NCBI RefSeq assembly: GCF_019352175.1
Contig: NZ_JACBYI010000018.1
Span: forward strand, 1-64,000
Source: Paenibacillus sp. S150
GTDB lineage: Bacteria; Bacillota; Bacilli; Paenibacillales; Paenibacillaceae
Reading direction: 5' to 3'
Length of the DNA: 64,000 nt
Shown: positions 24,759 through 33,599 of the stretch, piece after piece
Numbering within the stretch: the first letter of the stretch is position 1
Layout of the letters: the number at the start of each line of letters is the position of its first letter
Notes under the pieces: model-generated
Databases searched by the model: none
Told to the model about the DNA's origin: nothing
Seen by the model: the letters and a program-made list of their open reading frames with translations, nothing else
Program-made: the position numbers and the translations under genes

Positions 24759-25697
24759 GTATGTCCCCCCGTTGCTGTACCGGATAAGCTGAACTTCAAC
24801 CCTTATGCCAGTTTTTTTCAAGCACAGCCCATATTCACCTTAGTCTCTCTTCCATCAATTAACCATTTCTGTTACATCCGTTTATCAATAATATATAAGC
24901 TATTTCAACCCTATCCTTCCAGAGCATGCATGGTGTTCAGTCTACTGTATATGGAATATTGTGTAAAGACTTCCGGCCTGTGCAGCCAATAAAACAAGAG
25001 CGGATGCGGGCGGCTCTCTGCATCGGTTTTTGTATTCTTTTGTATAAAAAAGTGACCCCGCCAACGTCCGGCAGGGCCAAGGTCTATTTATAAGGGGGTC
25101 ATAGGATGACTATAAACCCTGAAGCTTAAAAGCGTATGAAAATGAAATAAAGCTTTGCTGAAATTGTCGGAATCTTGCCTCGGAAAATGGAAAAGATCCC
25201 GCCGAGGCACGACAGGATCTAAGCAAAAATCTATCCACTGGGGGGTGGAGATCTTTACTATACTCCCTGAACCTTAAAATCACATAAATCCAGGCTGAAA
25301 GTTAACTTAAATTTCACTGTTTTTTCCAAAGCTCCGCTTGTATAGCTCATTTCCCGCAAACAGCCCTCTCTCTGCGCATTACATCTGTTAAGTGGAATTT
25401 GTACCCCTAAACTGCCGGAATCCGCGTTTGCAGAAGTGTTTAGCGGGATTTTCTACACCTAATCCGGGCATAATCCGGTACAAGTATGCCTTTTGGATCA
25501 AATTAGGTCCACTTTTTCCCACTAGCGTGGTTACGGGAGGGATTTGTCTTGTTTCAGGTGTACTTCTTCCGCTTCAGCTCCCGGAGTTCCAGGCATGTCC
25601 GGCACAAGCAATGCAAACCAAGATAAAGGGGCATCCCACAGCCATAGCCATGGGATGACTATGGGGACCCCCTTGCAAAGACAATGCGCATTCTACT
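24759..25697. other. Gene-free region of about 940 bp with degenerate motif copies
   Basis: No convincing gene. Hairpins occur near 25054-25078 and 25196-25222. Between about 25388 and 25545 three degenerate copies of the TAGTGGNAAAAAGTA-type motif known from the LR elements appear in both orientations. At 25580-25670 a short frame encoding 'GMSGTSNANQDKGASHSHSH' could be the remnant of a His-rich metal-binding protein, but no start or full domain is present. Confidence 0.5.
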
Positions 25698-26120
25698 TCA
25701 GGATACGGGAATCTGATTCACGATCTGGTCCAGTGTGACTCCCTCCAGCACATTCTCCATCGCCTGCTGGGCGAGGGAAAAGACAGGGACGATGGCTCCG
25801 GCGATGTTGCGGCCGACCGGGCATCTGGGATTTGGATGCTCGTGAACGGAGAACAAGGAGTCCGCCTCCACCGCATTCACAGCCTTATAAATTTGCAGCA
25901 GGGTAATTTCCGCCCCGCTTCGCGTAAGCCTAGCTCCCGCTACACCGGGGCGTACTTCTACCAGTCCGGCCTTATGCAGCATGCCTGTAAGCCGCCGGAT
26001 CACCACCGGATTGGTGTTGACACTGCCTGCGATCCATTCCGAGGTGCTTTTGCCTTCCTTGTTGCTGTCGATCAGCGTCAAAATATGAATAGCCACCGCA
26101 AAGCGGGTGCTGATGTTCAT
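25698..26120 (-). CDS. Rrf2-family transcriptional regulator (YwnA-like)
   Basis: The 140-aa winged-helix protein begins 'MNISTRFAVAIHILTLID' and has the Rrf2 recognition region 'INTNPVVIRRLTGMLHKAG'-like stretch. Only one cysteine is present ('NPRCPVG'), not the three of IscR or NsrR, so it should not hold an Fe-S cluster. It resembles B. subtilis YwnA, which pairs with a thiol or redox target. The ATG follows AAGGAGA. A good promoter with an imperfect palindrome over the -10 precedes it, suggesting autoregulation. Confidence 0.9.
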   Translation of the reverse strand: MNISTRFAVAIHILTLIDSNKEGKSTSEWIAGSVNTNPVVIRRLTGMLHKAGLVEVRPGVAGARLTRSGAEITLLQIYKAVNAVEADSLFSVHEHPNPRCPVGRNIAGAIVPVFSLAQQAMENVLEGVTLDQIVNQIPVS

Positions 26121-26159
26121 GGAAATCTCTCCTTAGTGCGTTAGCCCATAGATGCAACA

Positions 26160-26188
26160 ATAATAGTTACATTCTAGCGAGTTGTCAA
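26160..26188 (-). promoter_or_regulatory. Promoter of the Rrf2 regulator gene
   Basis: TTGACA (26183-26188), 17-bp spacer, TATTAT (26160-26165) on the minus strand. An imperfect palindrome TGTAAC-N7-GTTGCA overlaps the -10 and is a likely binding site of the regulator itself. Confidence 0.78.
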
Positions 26189-26426
26189 TATGTGCAGGAG
26201 TCAGGCTGCCTGGCTTGGGTATTTCCTGGAGAGCCCGGTTTGCCCAAGACTGCCCTTTACAACCTTAACCATCCGAGCCACCGCCTCAGCTTGAGGAGAG
26301 GCGGGCGGGCGCCGCCACAAAAGCGCGCTTGCGCCCGGCAGCAAAGCCTTCTCACGCCATCCGCCCAGCTCTGCTGCAGCTCAAAACCGTATTCCCCTAC
26401 GGACTGCAGCCCCATTTCCCAGCAGT
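26189..26426. other. Gene-free gap between Rrf2 and DJ-1/PfpI genes
   Basis: I see no gene. A GC-rich inverted patch 'gcgggcgccgccacaaaag' near 26305-26330 can form a weak hairpin but lacks a T-run. Confidence 0.4.
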
Positions 26427-27011
26427 CTACTGTCTGCGGATAATCCCCTGCACTTCATAAGGATAATCAATCTGCTTCTTCACAGCAAGCATGGCTTCTT
26501 CCCCGGCCAGGAGCGACATCAGGTACAGCCCTAAATCAATGGAAGTGGAGACTCCTCCCCCTGTAATGACCTGCCCGTCCTGCACAATCCGCGTTTTCAC
26601 TGTTTGCGCGCAGTAAGGCTCCAGCAATTCGTAAGCGGAGGGATGGGTTGTGGCCCAGCAGTCCTGTAGAAATCCGGCTGCACCCAGCAGCAATGAGCCG
26701 GTGCACACCGATACTTTATAGGGAACATCCTTGGCGCTCTGCAGCCAGGAAATGAACGGCCCGTCATCACGCAGCTTCCTGGTCCCCATTCCTCCCGGCA
26801 CAAAGACCAGATCATATTGCGCCAAATCCGGCTGAATCTGACCGGTCTTGACGATCAGTCCCTGCTCGTCCGCCACCTCTCCGCTGAAGCCGCAGATATC
26901 CATTTCCAGCCCTTGTCCTGCTTCAAATGCCCCCAAACGGCGAATCACATCATAAAAGCCGGCAAAATCCAGAAAAGTGATTCCGTCAAAAAGCACAAAA
27001 GCCATACGCAT
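26427..27011 (-). CDS. DJ-1/PfpI family protein
   Basis: The 194-aa protein has the family's class-I glutamine amidotransferase-like fold: 'MRMAFVLFDGITFLDFAGFY', 'YDLVFVPGGMGTRKLRDDG' and the nucleophile elbow 'VSVCTGSLLLGAAGFLQ' with the reactive cysteine, followed by 'ATTHPSAYELL'. Members include isonitrile hydratases, glyoxalase III and AraC-linked sensors. ATG 27011 follows GGGAGGTGAG; the open frame upstream to 27173 shows no family similarity. The exact reaction is not predictable. Confidence 0.85.
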   Translation of the reverse strand: MRMAFVLFDGITFLDFAGFYDVIRRLGAFEAGQGLEMDICGFSGEVADEQGLIVKTGQIQPDLAQYDLVFVPGGMGTRKLRDDGPFISWLQSAKDVPYKVSVCTGSLLLGAAGFLQDCWATTHPSAYELLEPYCAQTVKTRIVQDGQVITGGGVSTSIDLGLYLMSLLAGEEAMLAVKKQIDYPYEVQGIIRRQ

Positions 27012-27207
27012 CTTTGTTCTCACCTCCCGGGTATCCGTAACCCATTCGCTGCCATATGCCTCCAGCATTACGTGAAAGCCTGAATCACCGTGCAACCCAC
27101 CGCAGGAACTCCCCCGCAGAACCGCACTGATACGCTCTTCCCGCGAGGCTCCGAACACCTTCACATGCTTCATATGAAAGGGCGGTCCGCCAATACGCCT
27201 TGTAGAG

Positions 27208-27954
27208 TCAGGCGATTGTCAGGATAACCGGCTTCCCCTTGGTAACTATAATCGTATGCTCATATTGGGCCACCCGGCTGCTGTCCTCCACACTGAGTGT
27301 CCAGCCATCGGACTGCTGCTCCACGAAATCCGCTCCTGTCGACAGAAACGGCTCGACCGTAATGACCTGCCCTTCATTAAGCACAGTCCTCTCACGCGGA
27401 TTATAGAACGGAAGGATCTCGTACGGCTTCTCATGCAGCGATCTCCCAATGCCGTGGCTGCACAGATTGCGTACAATTTTGTAGCCGCGCTTGCGGGCCT
27501 CCAGCTCCATCACTCTGCCGATTTCGTTCACCTTCATGCCTGCCCTCAGATGATTGATCACACTCATCATCGTCTCTTCGGCGCTGCGGCACAGATGGAC
27601 AAGCTTCTCATTGTGCGGCGGCAGCTGAAAAGAAACCCCTGCATCCCCGTAATAGCCGTTCAACACGGCGGAAACGTCAATGTTAATCAAATCTCCGGCT
27701 TGTATGACCCTGGGGCCGGGAATTCCGTGGGCCACCTCTTCATTGATACTGATGCAGGTGCTCCCCGGAAAATTATAAGTGACCTTCGGAGCAGATTTCG
27801 CACCGAACCGTTCGAGAATCGCCGTTCCCATACCGTCCAGCTCAGCGGTTGTCATGCCCGGCACCACATTTTTTCTCATTTCCGCAATGGTATAGCCTAC
27901 TAATTGCCCGACTGCCTTCAGACCTTGCAAATCCTGTGCTGTATCGCTCGTCAT
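27208..27954 (-). CDS. map: Methionine aminopeptidase, type I
   Basis: The 248-aa protein removes the initiator methionine from new proteins in the cytosol. The five metal ligands are visible: the aspartates in 'NIDVSAVLNGYYGDAGVSF', the histidine in 'SHGIGRSLHE', and the glutamates in 'ITVEPFLS' and 'AQYEHTIIV'. Length equals that of the B. subtilis MapB class, so this is probably the secondary, stand-alone enzyme and not the one in the ribosomal operon. ATG 27954 has GAGGGG upstream. Confidence 0.92.
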   Translation of the reverse strand: MTSDTAQDLQGLKAVGQLVGYTIAEMRKNVVPGMTTAELDGMGTAILERFGAKSAPKVTYNFPGSTCISINEEVAHGIPGPRVIQAGDLINIDVSAVLNGYYGDAGVSFQLPPHNEKLVHLCRSAEETMMSVINHLRAGMKVNEIGRVMELEARKRGYKIVRNLCSHGIGRSLHEKPYEILPFYNPRERTVLNEGQVITVEPFLSTGADFVEQQSDGWTLSVEDSSRVAQYEHTIIVTKGKPVILTIA

Positions 27955-28125
27955 TTGTCCACGTTCCCCTCGGTTCAAGTCAACGCCCTGGTATCCTATA
28001 CATCTACATCTATTCTGCCGTACATTTGTATTTCATTACTGTACCTGCGGGGTCATCCCGCCATTGCGGACCGCAGCAATAATATTAGGCATTCCCGCTG
28101 TTCCGTTCCTTCAGTGCCGGGCCGT

Positions 28126-29160
28126 TCACTGTTTAATGAACTTGGAAGCATTCCCGTCCCAGCGGTAAAGATCTTCCACCTGCTTGCCCAGAGCATTGTC
28201 ATAGCGGCCGGCCTTGAAGCCTCCGTCCACTTGCCCGAGCTTGACGGAGTGCCTGTCCTCACTGCTGATGAACAGCTCCGTCGCCCCTTGTATATTCAAC
28301 TCCCGAATGGAGTAATTATCCATGTTCAAGGTAAACAGCTTGAAGAATGATCCGTTGCTTGAGCCATACTGTCCAATGGTGAAATCCGGATTGCCGTCCC
28401 CGTTGTAATCGCCGAACCGGATTTGAAACAGCTCCCCAAAGCTCAGCTCCTCCGTAAAATACCGGCTCAGCGCAAAGCTGCTTATCGCCTCCCCCTGCTC
28501 ATCCGACACCGCCAGCCGGAATGTGCCGCTCCAGCTCCTTCCTCCAAGCGCCGAAGGCGTTGTCCAATCTTCGCTGTACTGCCCCTGCAGCAGCTGCAGA
28601 TTCAGATATCTATGCATCCCCGTTACCGGGAGCAGATCATTCCGCGATACCGTTACCGGTCCATTGACTGTGACCGAAGCCTGCGCAGCCTCTAACCCGC
28701 CGGCGTCAGCGCCGGAGCTTTCTTCATCATATACCAGCTTTCTCAGCTTATCAGCGTTTTTAACGGAGACCGAATATCCTTTGCCGCTGTTATCCTCCGG
28801 AACCAGCAGTCCCCGGTTTCCCCTGTCCTCTCCAAGATTCAGAATATAGCCCTCCGTATAGCCATCCCCGTAGGTCAGCTTCATTCTGAACTCTACACCA
28901 TAATCCAGCTTACCCTGTATCCGCTTGCTGCCGTTCATAGCATCTGCCATCACTTTGATAAATGCGGGATCGGTAAACGTCCGGCTCTCGAACGGGCCGG
29001 CAGCCTGTTTGCCGTCAAGAGGCTCATAGTCCAGGGTAATCTCCGAAATCCATTTCGCGTTGATGAAGCCAAAAGCATTCTGGCAGCCGCTTAGCAGAAC
29101 AGCCAGCAGAATTGACACAATCAGCAGCAGCCTCCTAATGGGGCCCACCTCCAAATCCAT
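28126..29160 (-). CDS. Lipoprotein with FG-GAP-like 'GDYNGDGNPDF' segment
   Basis: The protein of about 344 aa has a lipoprotein signal with two arginines, a hydrophobic run and the lipobox LLSGC, so it should be anchored on the outer face of the membrane. A Ca-binding-type 'GDYNGDGNPDFTIG' occurs near residue 270. The start is uncertain: ATG 29160 has no ribosome site, while GGAGGTGG lies inside the frame, eight bases before an ATT at 29139 that would begin exactly at the RRLLL of the signal peptide. A TATAAT just before the ATG also suggests a later start. Function unknown. Confidence 0.78.
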   Translation of the reverse strand: MDLEVGPIRRLLLIVSILLAVLLSGCQNAFGFINAKWISEITLDYEPLDGKQAAGPFESRTFTDPAFIKVMADAMNGSKRIQGKLDYGVEFRMKLTYGDGYTEGYILNLGEDRGNRGLLVPEDNSGKGYSVSVKNADKLRKLVYDEESSGADAGGLEAAQASVTVNGPVTVSRNDLLPVTGMHRYLNLQLLQGQYSEDWTTPSALGGRSWSGTFRLAVSDEQGEAISSFALSRYFTEELSFGELFQIRFGDYNGDGNPDFTIGQYGSSNGSFFKLFTLNMDNYSIRELNIQGATELFISSEDRHSVKLGQVDGGFKAGRYDNALGKQVEDLYRWDGNASKFIKQ

Positions 29161-29301
29161 ATGTATTCTACAATTATAGCAGCCTTGTGAAGCAAATAAC
29201 ATTGCCCTGCTGATTAGTAAAAAGACCAGCCCGCTATAAATCACGGACTTGGTCTTTAGGGACAGGCAAGCTATGTAAAGGAGTGCAGCCTGTATAATGG
29301 A

Positions 29302-29931
29302 TTAGCCGATGGCTCCTGCTGTTCTCAGCCAGGCCTCGGCAATAAGTGCATGTCCGGCCGGGGAAGGATGCACGCCATCCGGCGCCCAGAAGGCAGGGGC
29401 CGTCTTGACGGAGGCTGCAGCGAACAGACCGTCGAGCGGGACCAGCGCAGCGCCGTACTCGCGGGCCAGCCCGCGCACTACATGAATTTTGGGGTCCAGA
29501 TCCCGGCGCCAGCCCTTGCGGTCTTCGGGGACCGGGAGCACAAAGGGCTCGATCAGGATCAGCTTCGCACCGGCGGCTTCCTGCGTGCGTTCAATCAGAT
29601 CACGGTATGAAGCCTCGAACTGTGCAGCCGTAGTTTCCTCACCGGAATCAAAACGCCGCCAGGTGTCGTTAATGCCGATGTAGATCGAAACCACAGTCGG
29701 CTTCAGCTCCAGGCAGTCCTTGTTCCAGCGCTGCTGCAGATCAGCCGCACGGTTGCCGCTGATTCCACGGTTGATAAAGGTCAGCTTCTTCTCGGGATAT
29801 TGCAGCCCAAGCCGGGCGGCTGTCATCAGCGCGTAGCCCACGCCGAGCGAAGACGGATCTTCATAGTTTCGGCCGCAATCGGTAATGCTGTCGCCCTGGA
29901 ACAAAATGATATCGTTTTCTTGAAATTCCAT
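29302..29931 (-). CDS. SGNH/GDSL hydrolase
   Basis: The 209-aa protein shows all SGNH blocks: 'LFQGDSITDCGRN' (Ser), 'NRGISGNRAADL' (Gly), 'IYIGINDTW' (Asn) and 'APDGVHPSPAGHALIAEAW' (Asp and His). It has no signal peptide. It is probably an esterase acting on acetylated sugars or lipids, such as rhamnogalacturonan acetylesterase-like intracellular members. ATG 29931 has AGGAGG upstream. Confidence 0.9.
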   Translation of the reverse strand: MEFQENDIILFQGDSITDCGRNYEDPSSLGVGYALMTAARLGLQYPEKKLTFINRGISGNRAADLQQRWNKDCLELKPTVVSIYIGINDTWRRFDSGEETTAAQFEASYRDLIERTQEAAGAKLILIEPFVLPVPEDRKGWRRDLDPKIHVVRGLAREYGAALVPLDGLFAAASVKTAPAFWAPDGVHPSPAGHALIAEAWLRTAGAIG

Positions 29932-30082
29932 ACTGGATATCCTCCTATGAAACATCAGTTATAGTATAAACAAACTTATTATAGCAAATAGATTTTTGCG
30001 GAGCACCTATTATACAGCATCAGTGCCTGCCGCCTGTGAATTCATTCAATTTCAACTGGTCAGCACCGCATCCCTCCCACAC

Positions 30083-30916
30083 AAGTGGAAACGGCTGCGC
30101 CGTCCTTGACCGGGCAGCGCAGCTGTTTGCATTTCAGGTGTAAGGCTGGCTGCTGAAGCCAGGCGGGGAGCCAAGCGGATAAGGTCACTTCATATTCCCC
30201 CAGCAGCTTTTCCGCAAGGGTTAGCGGGAAAAAGGGTCCCTATCGATCCGTTTCTCTCCCTTGCAGAGGAATACGCCTACATTATGATGAACTTGAACCA
30301 TTCATCCAAAGGGCAGCCGTTTTAGTGGTAAAAAGGGTAACTAATCCACCGCATTCGGATACTGGATCGTCCCTAGTGGGAAAAAGTACAACTAATCCGG
30401 CTGAAATCAGCCGTATGGGGGGAGCGGGCCTCCATGAAGTGTACAAAATCCCACTAAAGCCCGTTCAAGCCAGAATTTCAGCCCATTAGTGTTACTTTTT
30501 ACACTTCGCTTCAGCCCCCTACGAATCTCTCCCTTGCGTTCCATCCGCTTGTTCAGGTTCTCCGGTTCATTTCATATAAGCCGGTACCATTCCTATACAT
30601 TAAGTTTCTTTATTGTGTTTTTTAAAGATGACAGAACCGCCCCCCGCTTAAACAGCGGAGCGGTCGGACGGACCCGCAGAACAGCGGCAGCGGCCGCCCG
30701 GGTCTCCGGATTTTCACCGCTAAGAGACTGCGACGAAATAAAGTGCCGCTACATTGCTGACAAAACTCCCAAAACCGTGGAGATTTTGTCAACAAAGCGG
30801 GTACTCATTTCCTCGCAGCACCTAAGGGGAATGAAATTAATCTGGAGAGCACAGCGACCTAGACAACGCTCCGTTCGCGGAGCGTCCACTCCAAAAGCCT
30901 GCGTATATCCTGCGCA
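30083..30916 (+). repeat. LR element, copy C
   Basis: LR copy with REP-like head, the TAGTGGNAAAAAGTA-type motifs (near 30220, 30321 and 30373), the GTTG/CTGACAAAA hairpin near 30755-30793 and the 'gttcgcggagcg' hairpin. About 90% identical by eye to copies B and D. No gene. Confidence 0.85.
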
Positions 30917-31015
30917 AGCAGAAACGGCTGCGCCGTCCTTGTAAAGGACGGCGTGTTTCAGCGGGAAACAGAAGGATCATTTAGGGTGCTGAGCATATAA
31001 GTTCTTATATTTTCC
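30917..31015 (+). repeat. REP-like element after LR copy C
   Basis: Head hairpin GAAACGG... 'aggacggcgtgtttc', linker 'gaaggatcatttag', tail 'gagcatataagttctta'. Its end meets the A-run (terminator U-tract of the minus strand) at 31016. Confidence 0.82.
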
Positions 31016-31077
31016 AAAAAACCTTCAAGCAGTCCCGCTCCTTATACGGCATAAGGAACCGGGTATCGGCTTGAAGG
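31016..31077 (-). terminator. Terminator of the decayed ndh gene
   Basis: On the minus strand, CCTTCAAGC-type arms of 9 bp (31022-31030 with 31069-31077) enclose a second small stem and are followed by TTTTTT. It lies 23 nt after the ndh stop. Confidence 0.8.
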
Positions 31078-31099
31078 CTGTAGAATTTATAAATACGGA

Positions 31100-32277
31100 T
31101 TAGTACGCCAAGCTGAACAGGCCTTTGATGTGGGACAGATAACGGATATTGCTCGCTTCCTTCATGAGGGTTGCGGGCAAGCCCTTCAGCGGGGTATTGC
31201 TCGCGCCGATAATGGCCACCCCGTCCTTGCGTCCCAGGCTGGCAAGCGTACCCGAGTTGATCGGACTGAAGGCCTCGGAGGCGGTGTGATTCAAATAAGC
31301 ATACAGATTGTAGCCGATCAGCTCGCCCATCTGCCAGGCTATTTGCGCTGTCGGCGGATATGGACGTCCATCCGCGGCGAACACAACCGCACTGTCTCCC
31401 GCCACGAAAACCTCCGGGTGCGAGGTGGATTGCAGGAAGTCATTGACGGTGGCGCGGCCGCGGTTTTCTTCCAGACCGGATTCTCCGACCAGCGGATTCC
31501 CCTGGACCCGCCGGTCCACACGAAGGTATTGGCTGCAATCTGCCGGCCATCCTTCAGCTCGATCACATTGCCGGCAACATTTGTAACAGGAAGGCCTGTA
31601 AGAAAAGTTACACCGCGGGCAGTCAGGCTGGTCACCGCACGCTCGATCAGGTGATCCGGCAGCACCGGCAGGATTTAGGGGCCGGCTTCCACGAGCACCA
31701 GCTCGATCTCATGAGGATTCACGCCATAGCGTCTGGTCAGCTTCGGCAGCACATCGGCAATTTCGCCCACCAGCTCCACGCCGGTCAGACCGCCCCCGCC
31801 AATCAGAATTGCAGCATCGGCAGGATGATGTGTTTTGGAGTATTCACGGATACGGCCTTCAATGTGTGCATGGATTTTCTTGGCGTCAGCAGCGGATTTA
31901 AGCACCATACTGTGCTCTTCCAGACCCGGAATGCCGAAATAAGCGGTAGTAGAACCTAGCGCAACAACAAGCGCATCATACGAAAGCGAGGTGCCGTCCG
32001 ACAGCTGCACCTGCTTGCTCTCTACGGAGAATGAGCTCACCCTGGCAACTTTTAAATTAATGTCTTTCCCGGCAAACAGCTTGGACAGAGGCATGGCTAC
32101 AGCTTGTTCCGCAACACTGCCTGCGGCCAGACGGTGCAGCTCGGTAATAATCTGGTGTGTCGGAAACTGATTGACGACTGTGATTTCGGCTTCGGATTTA
32201 CTCATATATTTGCGCACGTTAATGGCACTGAGAAGGCCGCCGTAGCCTGCGCCCAGAATAACGATATGCTTTGACAT
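31100..32277 (-). pseudogene. Type II NADH dehydrogenase (ndh-like), broken by a nonsense codon and a frameshift
   Basis: A full-length gene of about 392 codons is recognisable: 'VILGAGYGGLLSAINVRKYM' (FAD site), 'ILIGGGGLTGVELVGEIADV' (NADH site), 'VFVAGDSAVV' and C-terminal 'GLFSLAY'. It is interrupted twice. A TAA at 31675-31677 sits in the first frame inside 'VEAGP(*)ILPVLPDHL', where a lysine codon AAA is expected. Near 31504-31512 one base is missing in 'WTGG(V)QGNPL', shifting the frame. The flanking protein sequence is otherwise well preserved, so the damage is recent or, less likely, two assembly errors. It follows the truncated DUF1641 gene. Confidence 0.88.
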
Positions 32278-32336
32278 GATATTTCCTCCGTCCTATTTCT
32301 GTAAATTTCGTTCGCCGCTGATTTGCAGGTATGCGT

Positions 32337-32666
32337 TCATGAGCGGAGCATTTTCTGTACCTGCGGGTCCTTGATCATGCGCATCATGCCGAACAGGCTG
32401 ATGGTTTCACTGCTTTCATTCGCAAGGTCCCTGGCTTCGATCACTGTAGCGGCCACCGTTTTGACGGAATCCACCACAGGTTCGGCAAGTTCTTTGATCG
32501 CTCCCACGGTGTCATTCTTCAGCACCTCGTCAGAGGCAACGGACTGCACGAAATCAAGGGATTTCGTTAATGCGCCAACAAGCTGTGTAATTTGGGGGAG
32601 CTGCTCCACCAGCGTCGTTAATGATTCCCGGACCTCGGGCTTTAAAAGCTGGTCCAGAAGCCTCTC
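32337..32666 (-). pseudogene. DUF1641 protein gene lacking its 5' end
   Basis: The frame reads 'LLDQLLKPEVRESLTTLVEQ' and 'TKSLDFVQSVASDEVLKN', typical DUF1641, but runs into an in-frame TAA at 32667-32669 immediately before the conserved part. No ATG, GTG or TTG with a ribosome site precedes the conserved region; the only internal start is GTG at 32609. Normal members have about 25-40 more residues. DUF1641 proteins commonly sit next to ndh-like flavoproteins, so the whole two-gene operon is decaying. Confidence 0.72.
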
Positions 32667-32789
32667 TTAAATGTCACAATCCTTTTGCCTGAATATCCTT
32701 ATTTTGTGATTAAAATCACTTCTTTTTTCAGCAATCCTTTGCATCCCTCGTTTTCAAAAGAAAATTTTGCTTTGCAGTGTATTTGGTTA

Positions 32790-32818
32790 TTGACGGAGGA
32801 CAACTGCCGTGATATATT
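32790..32818 (+). promoter_or_regulatory. Promoter of the nitroreductase gene
   Basis: TTGACG (32790-32795), 17 bp, TATATT (32813-32818). Just downstream, 'agtaactaatagtaag' contains a direct repeat AGTAAN, and the following AT-rich stretch 'ttattaataattag' is palindromic. A MarR- or HxlR-type redox repressor site is plausible. Confidence 0.7.
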
Positions 32819-32899
32819 CAGCAAGTAACTAATAGTAAGTTTATTTATTAAAAATAGCTATTAATAATTAGCCACTACATATTCAATGGAGGAATGAAC

Positions 32900-33517
32900 A
32901 TGAGTACTATTGCAGAATTGGTTCAGGCACGGAGATCGGCAAATAACTTTGTAGAGGGCATCAAGATTTCACAGAGTGAGCTGGAGGAGATGTTCTCGCT
33001 GGCCCGCCTTGCCCCCTCGGCATTTAATTTGCAGCATGCCCGCTACAAGGTCATCGCTGATGAAGGCCTGAAGGAAAAAATCCGCGAAGCCGCCTATGGC
33101 CAATACAAAATCCATACTGCTTCAGCGGTCATCGCCGTACTCGGAGACAAGGAAGCCTATCTCCAGGCACCTGAAATCTATAGCGGTCTGAAAATGCTGG
33201 GAGCGATGAGCGAGGATGATTTTGACCAAATGATTGAATCCATCAACAGCTCCTACATCGGAAATGACGCTTTCCAGCGCGATGATGCGATCCGCAACGC
33301 CTCTCTGTCAGCCATGCAGTTCATGCTCATTGCCAAGGACAAGGGCTGGGATACCTGCCCGATGATCGGTTTTGATCCTGAAGCGGTCAAGACCGTGCTG
33401 AATCTGCCGGACAATATGGTGCCGGTCATGCTGATTACCATCGGCAAAGACAACAAGCACAAGATCAGACCCCGCGGCTACCGCAAGCCGGTGAATGAAT
33501 TTGTCGAGTTTTTGTGA
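32900..33517 (+). CDS. Nitroreductase-family oxidoreductase
   Basis: The 205-aa flavoprotein begins 'MSTIAELVQARRSANNF' with the FMN-phosphate motif RRS and continues 'LARLAPSAFNLQHARYKVI' and 'MLIAKDKGWDTCPMIGFDP'. It is close to the MhqN/YodC-type NAD(P)H nitroreductases that reduce quinones and nitro compounds. ATG 32900 has GGAGG seven bases upstream. It is monocistronic, followed by a hairpin. Together with the catE-like gene and flavodoxin it adds to a quinone/redox detoxification theme. Confidence 0.9.
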   Translation: MSTIAELVQARRSANNFVEGIKISQSELEEMFSLARLAPSAFNLQHARYKVIADEGLKEKIREAAYGQYKIHTASAVIAVLGDKEAYLQAPEIYSGLKMLGAMSEDDFDQMIESINSSYIGNDAFQRDDAIRNASLSAMQFMLIAKDKGWDTCPMIGFDPEAVKTVLNLPDNMVPVMLITIGKDNKHKIRPRGYRKPVNEFVEFL

Positions 33518-33529
33518 GTAATGCATGCA

Positions 33530-33574
33530 GCGCAAAAAGCCTTCCGGCCATAATGCCGAAAAGGCTCTTTGCGC
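33530..33574. terminator. Bidirectional hairpin between nitroreductase and alpha-galactosidase genes
   Basis: Arms GCGCAAA-a-AGCCTT / AAGGCT-c-TTTGCGC around a GC-rich loop lie between two convergent stop codons. The A/T-rich stems could serve both strands, although the T-run is short. Confidence 0.7.
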
Positions 33575-33599
33575 TATACAGAACAATTGGATGCAAGCG

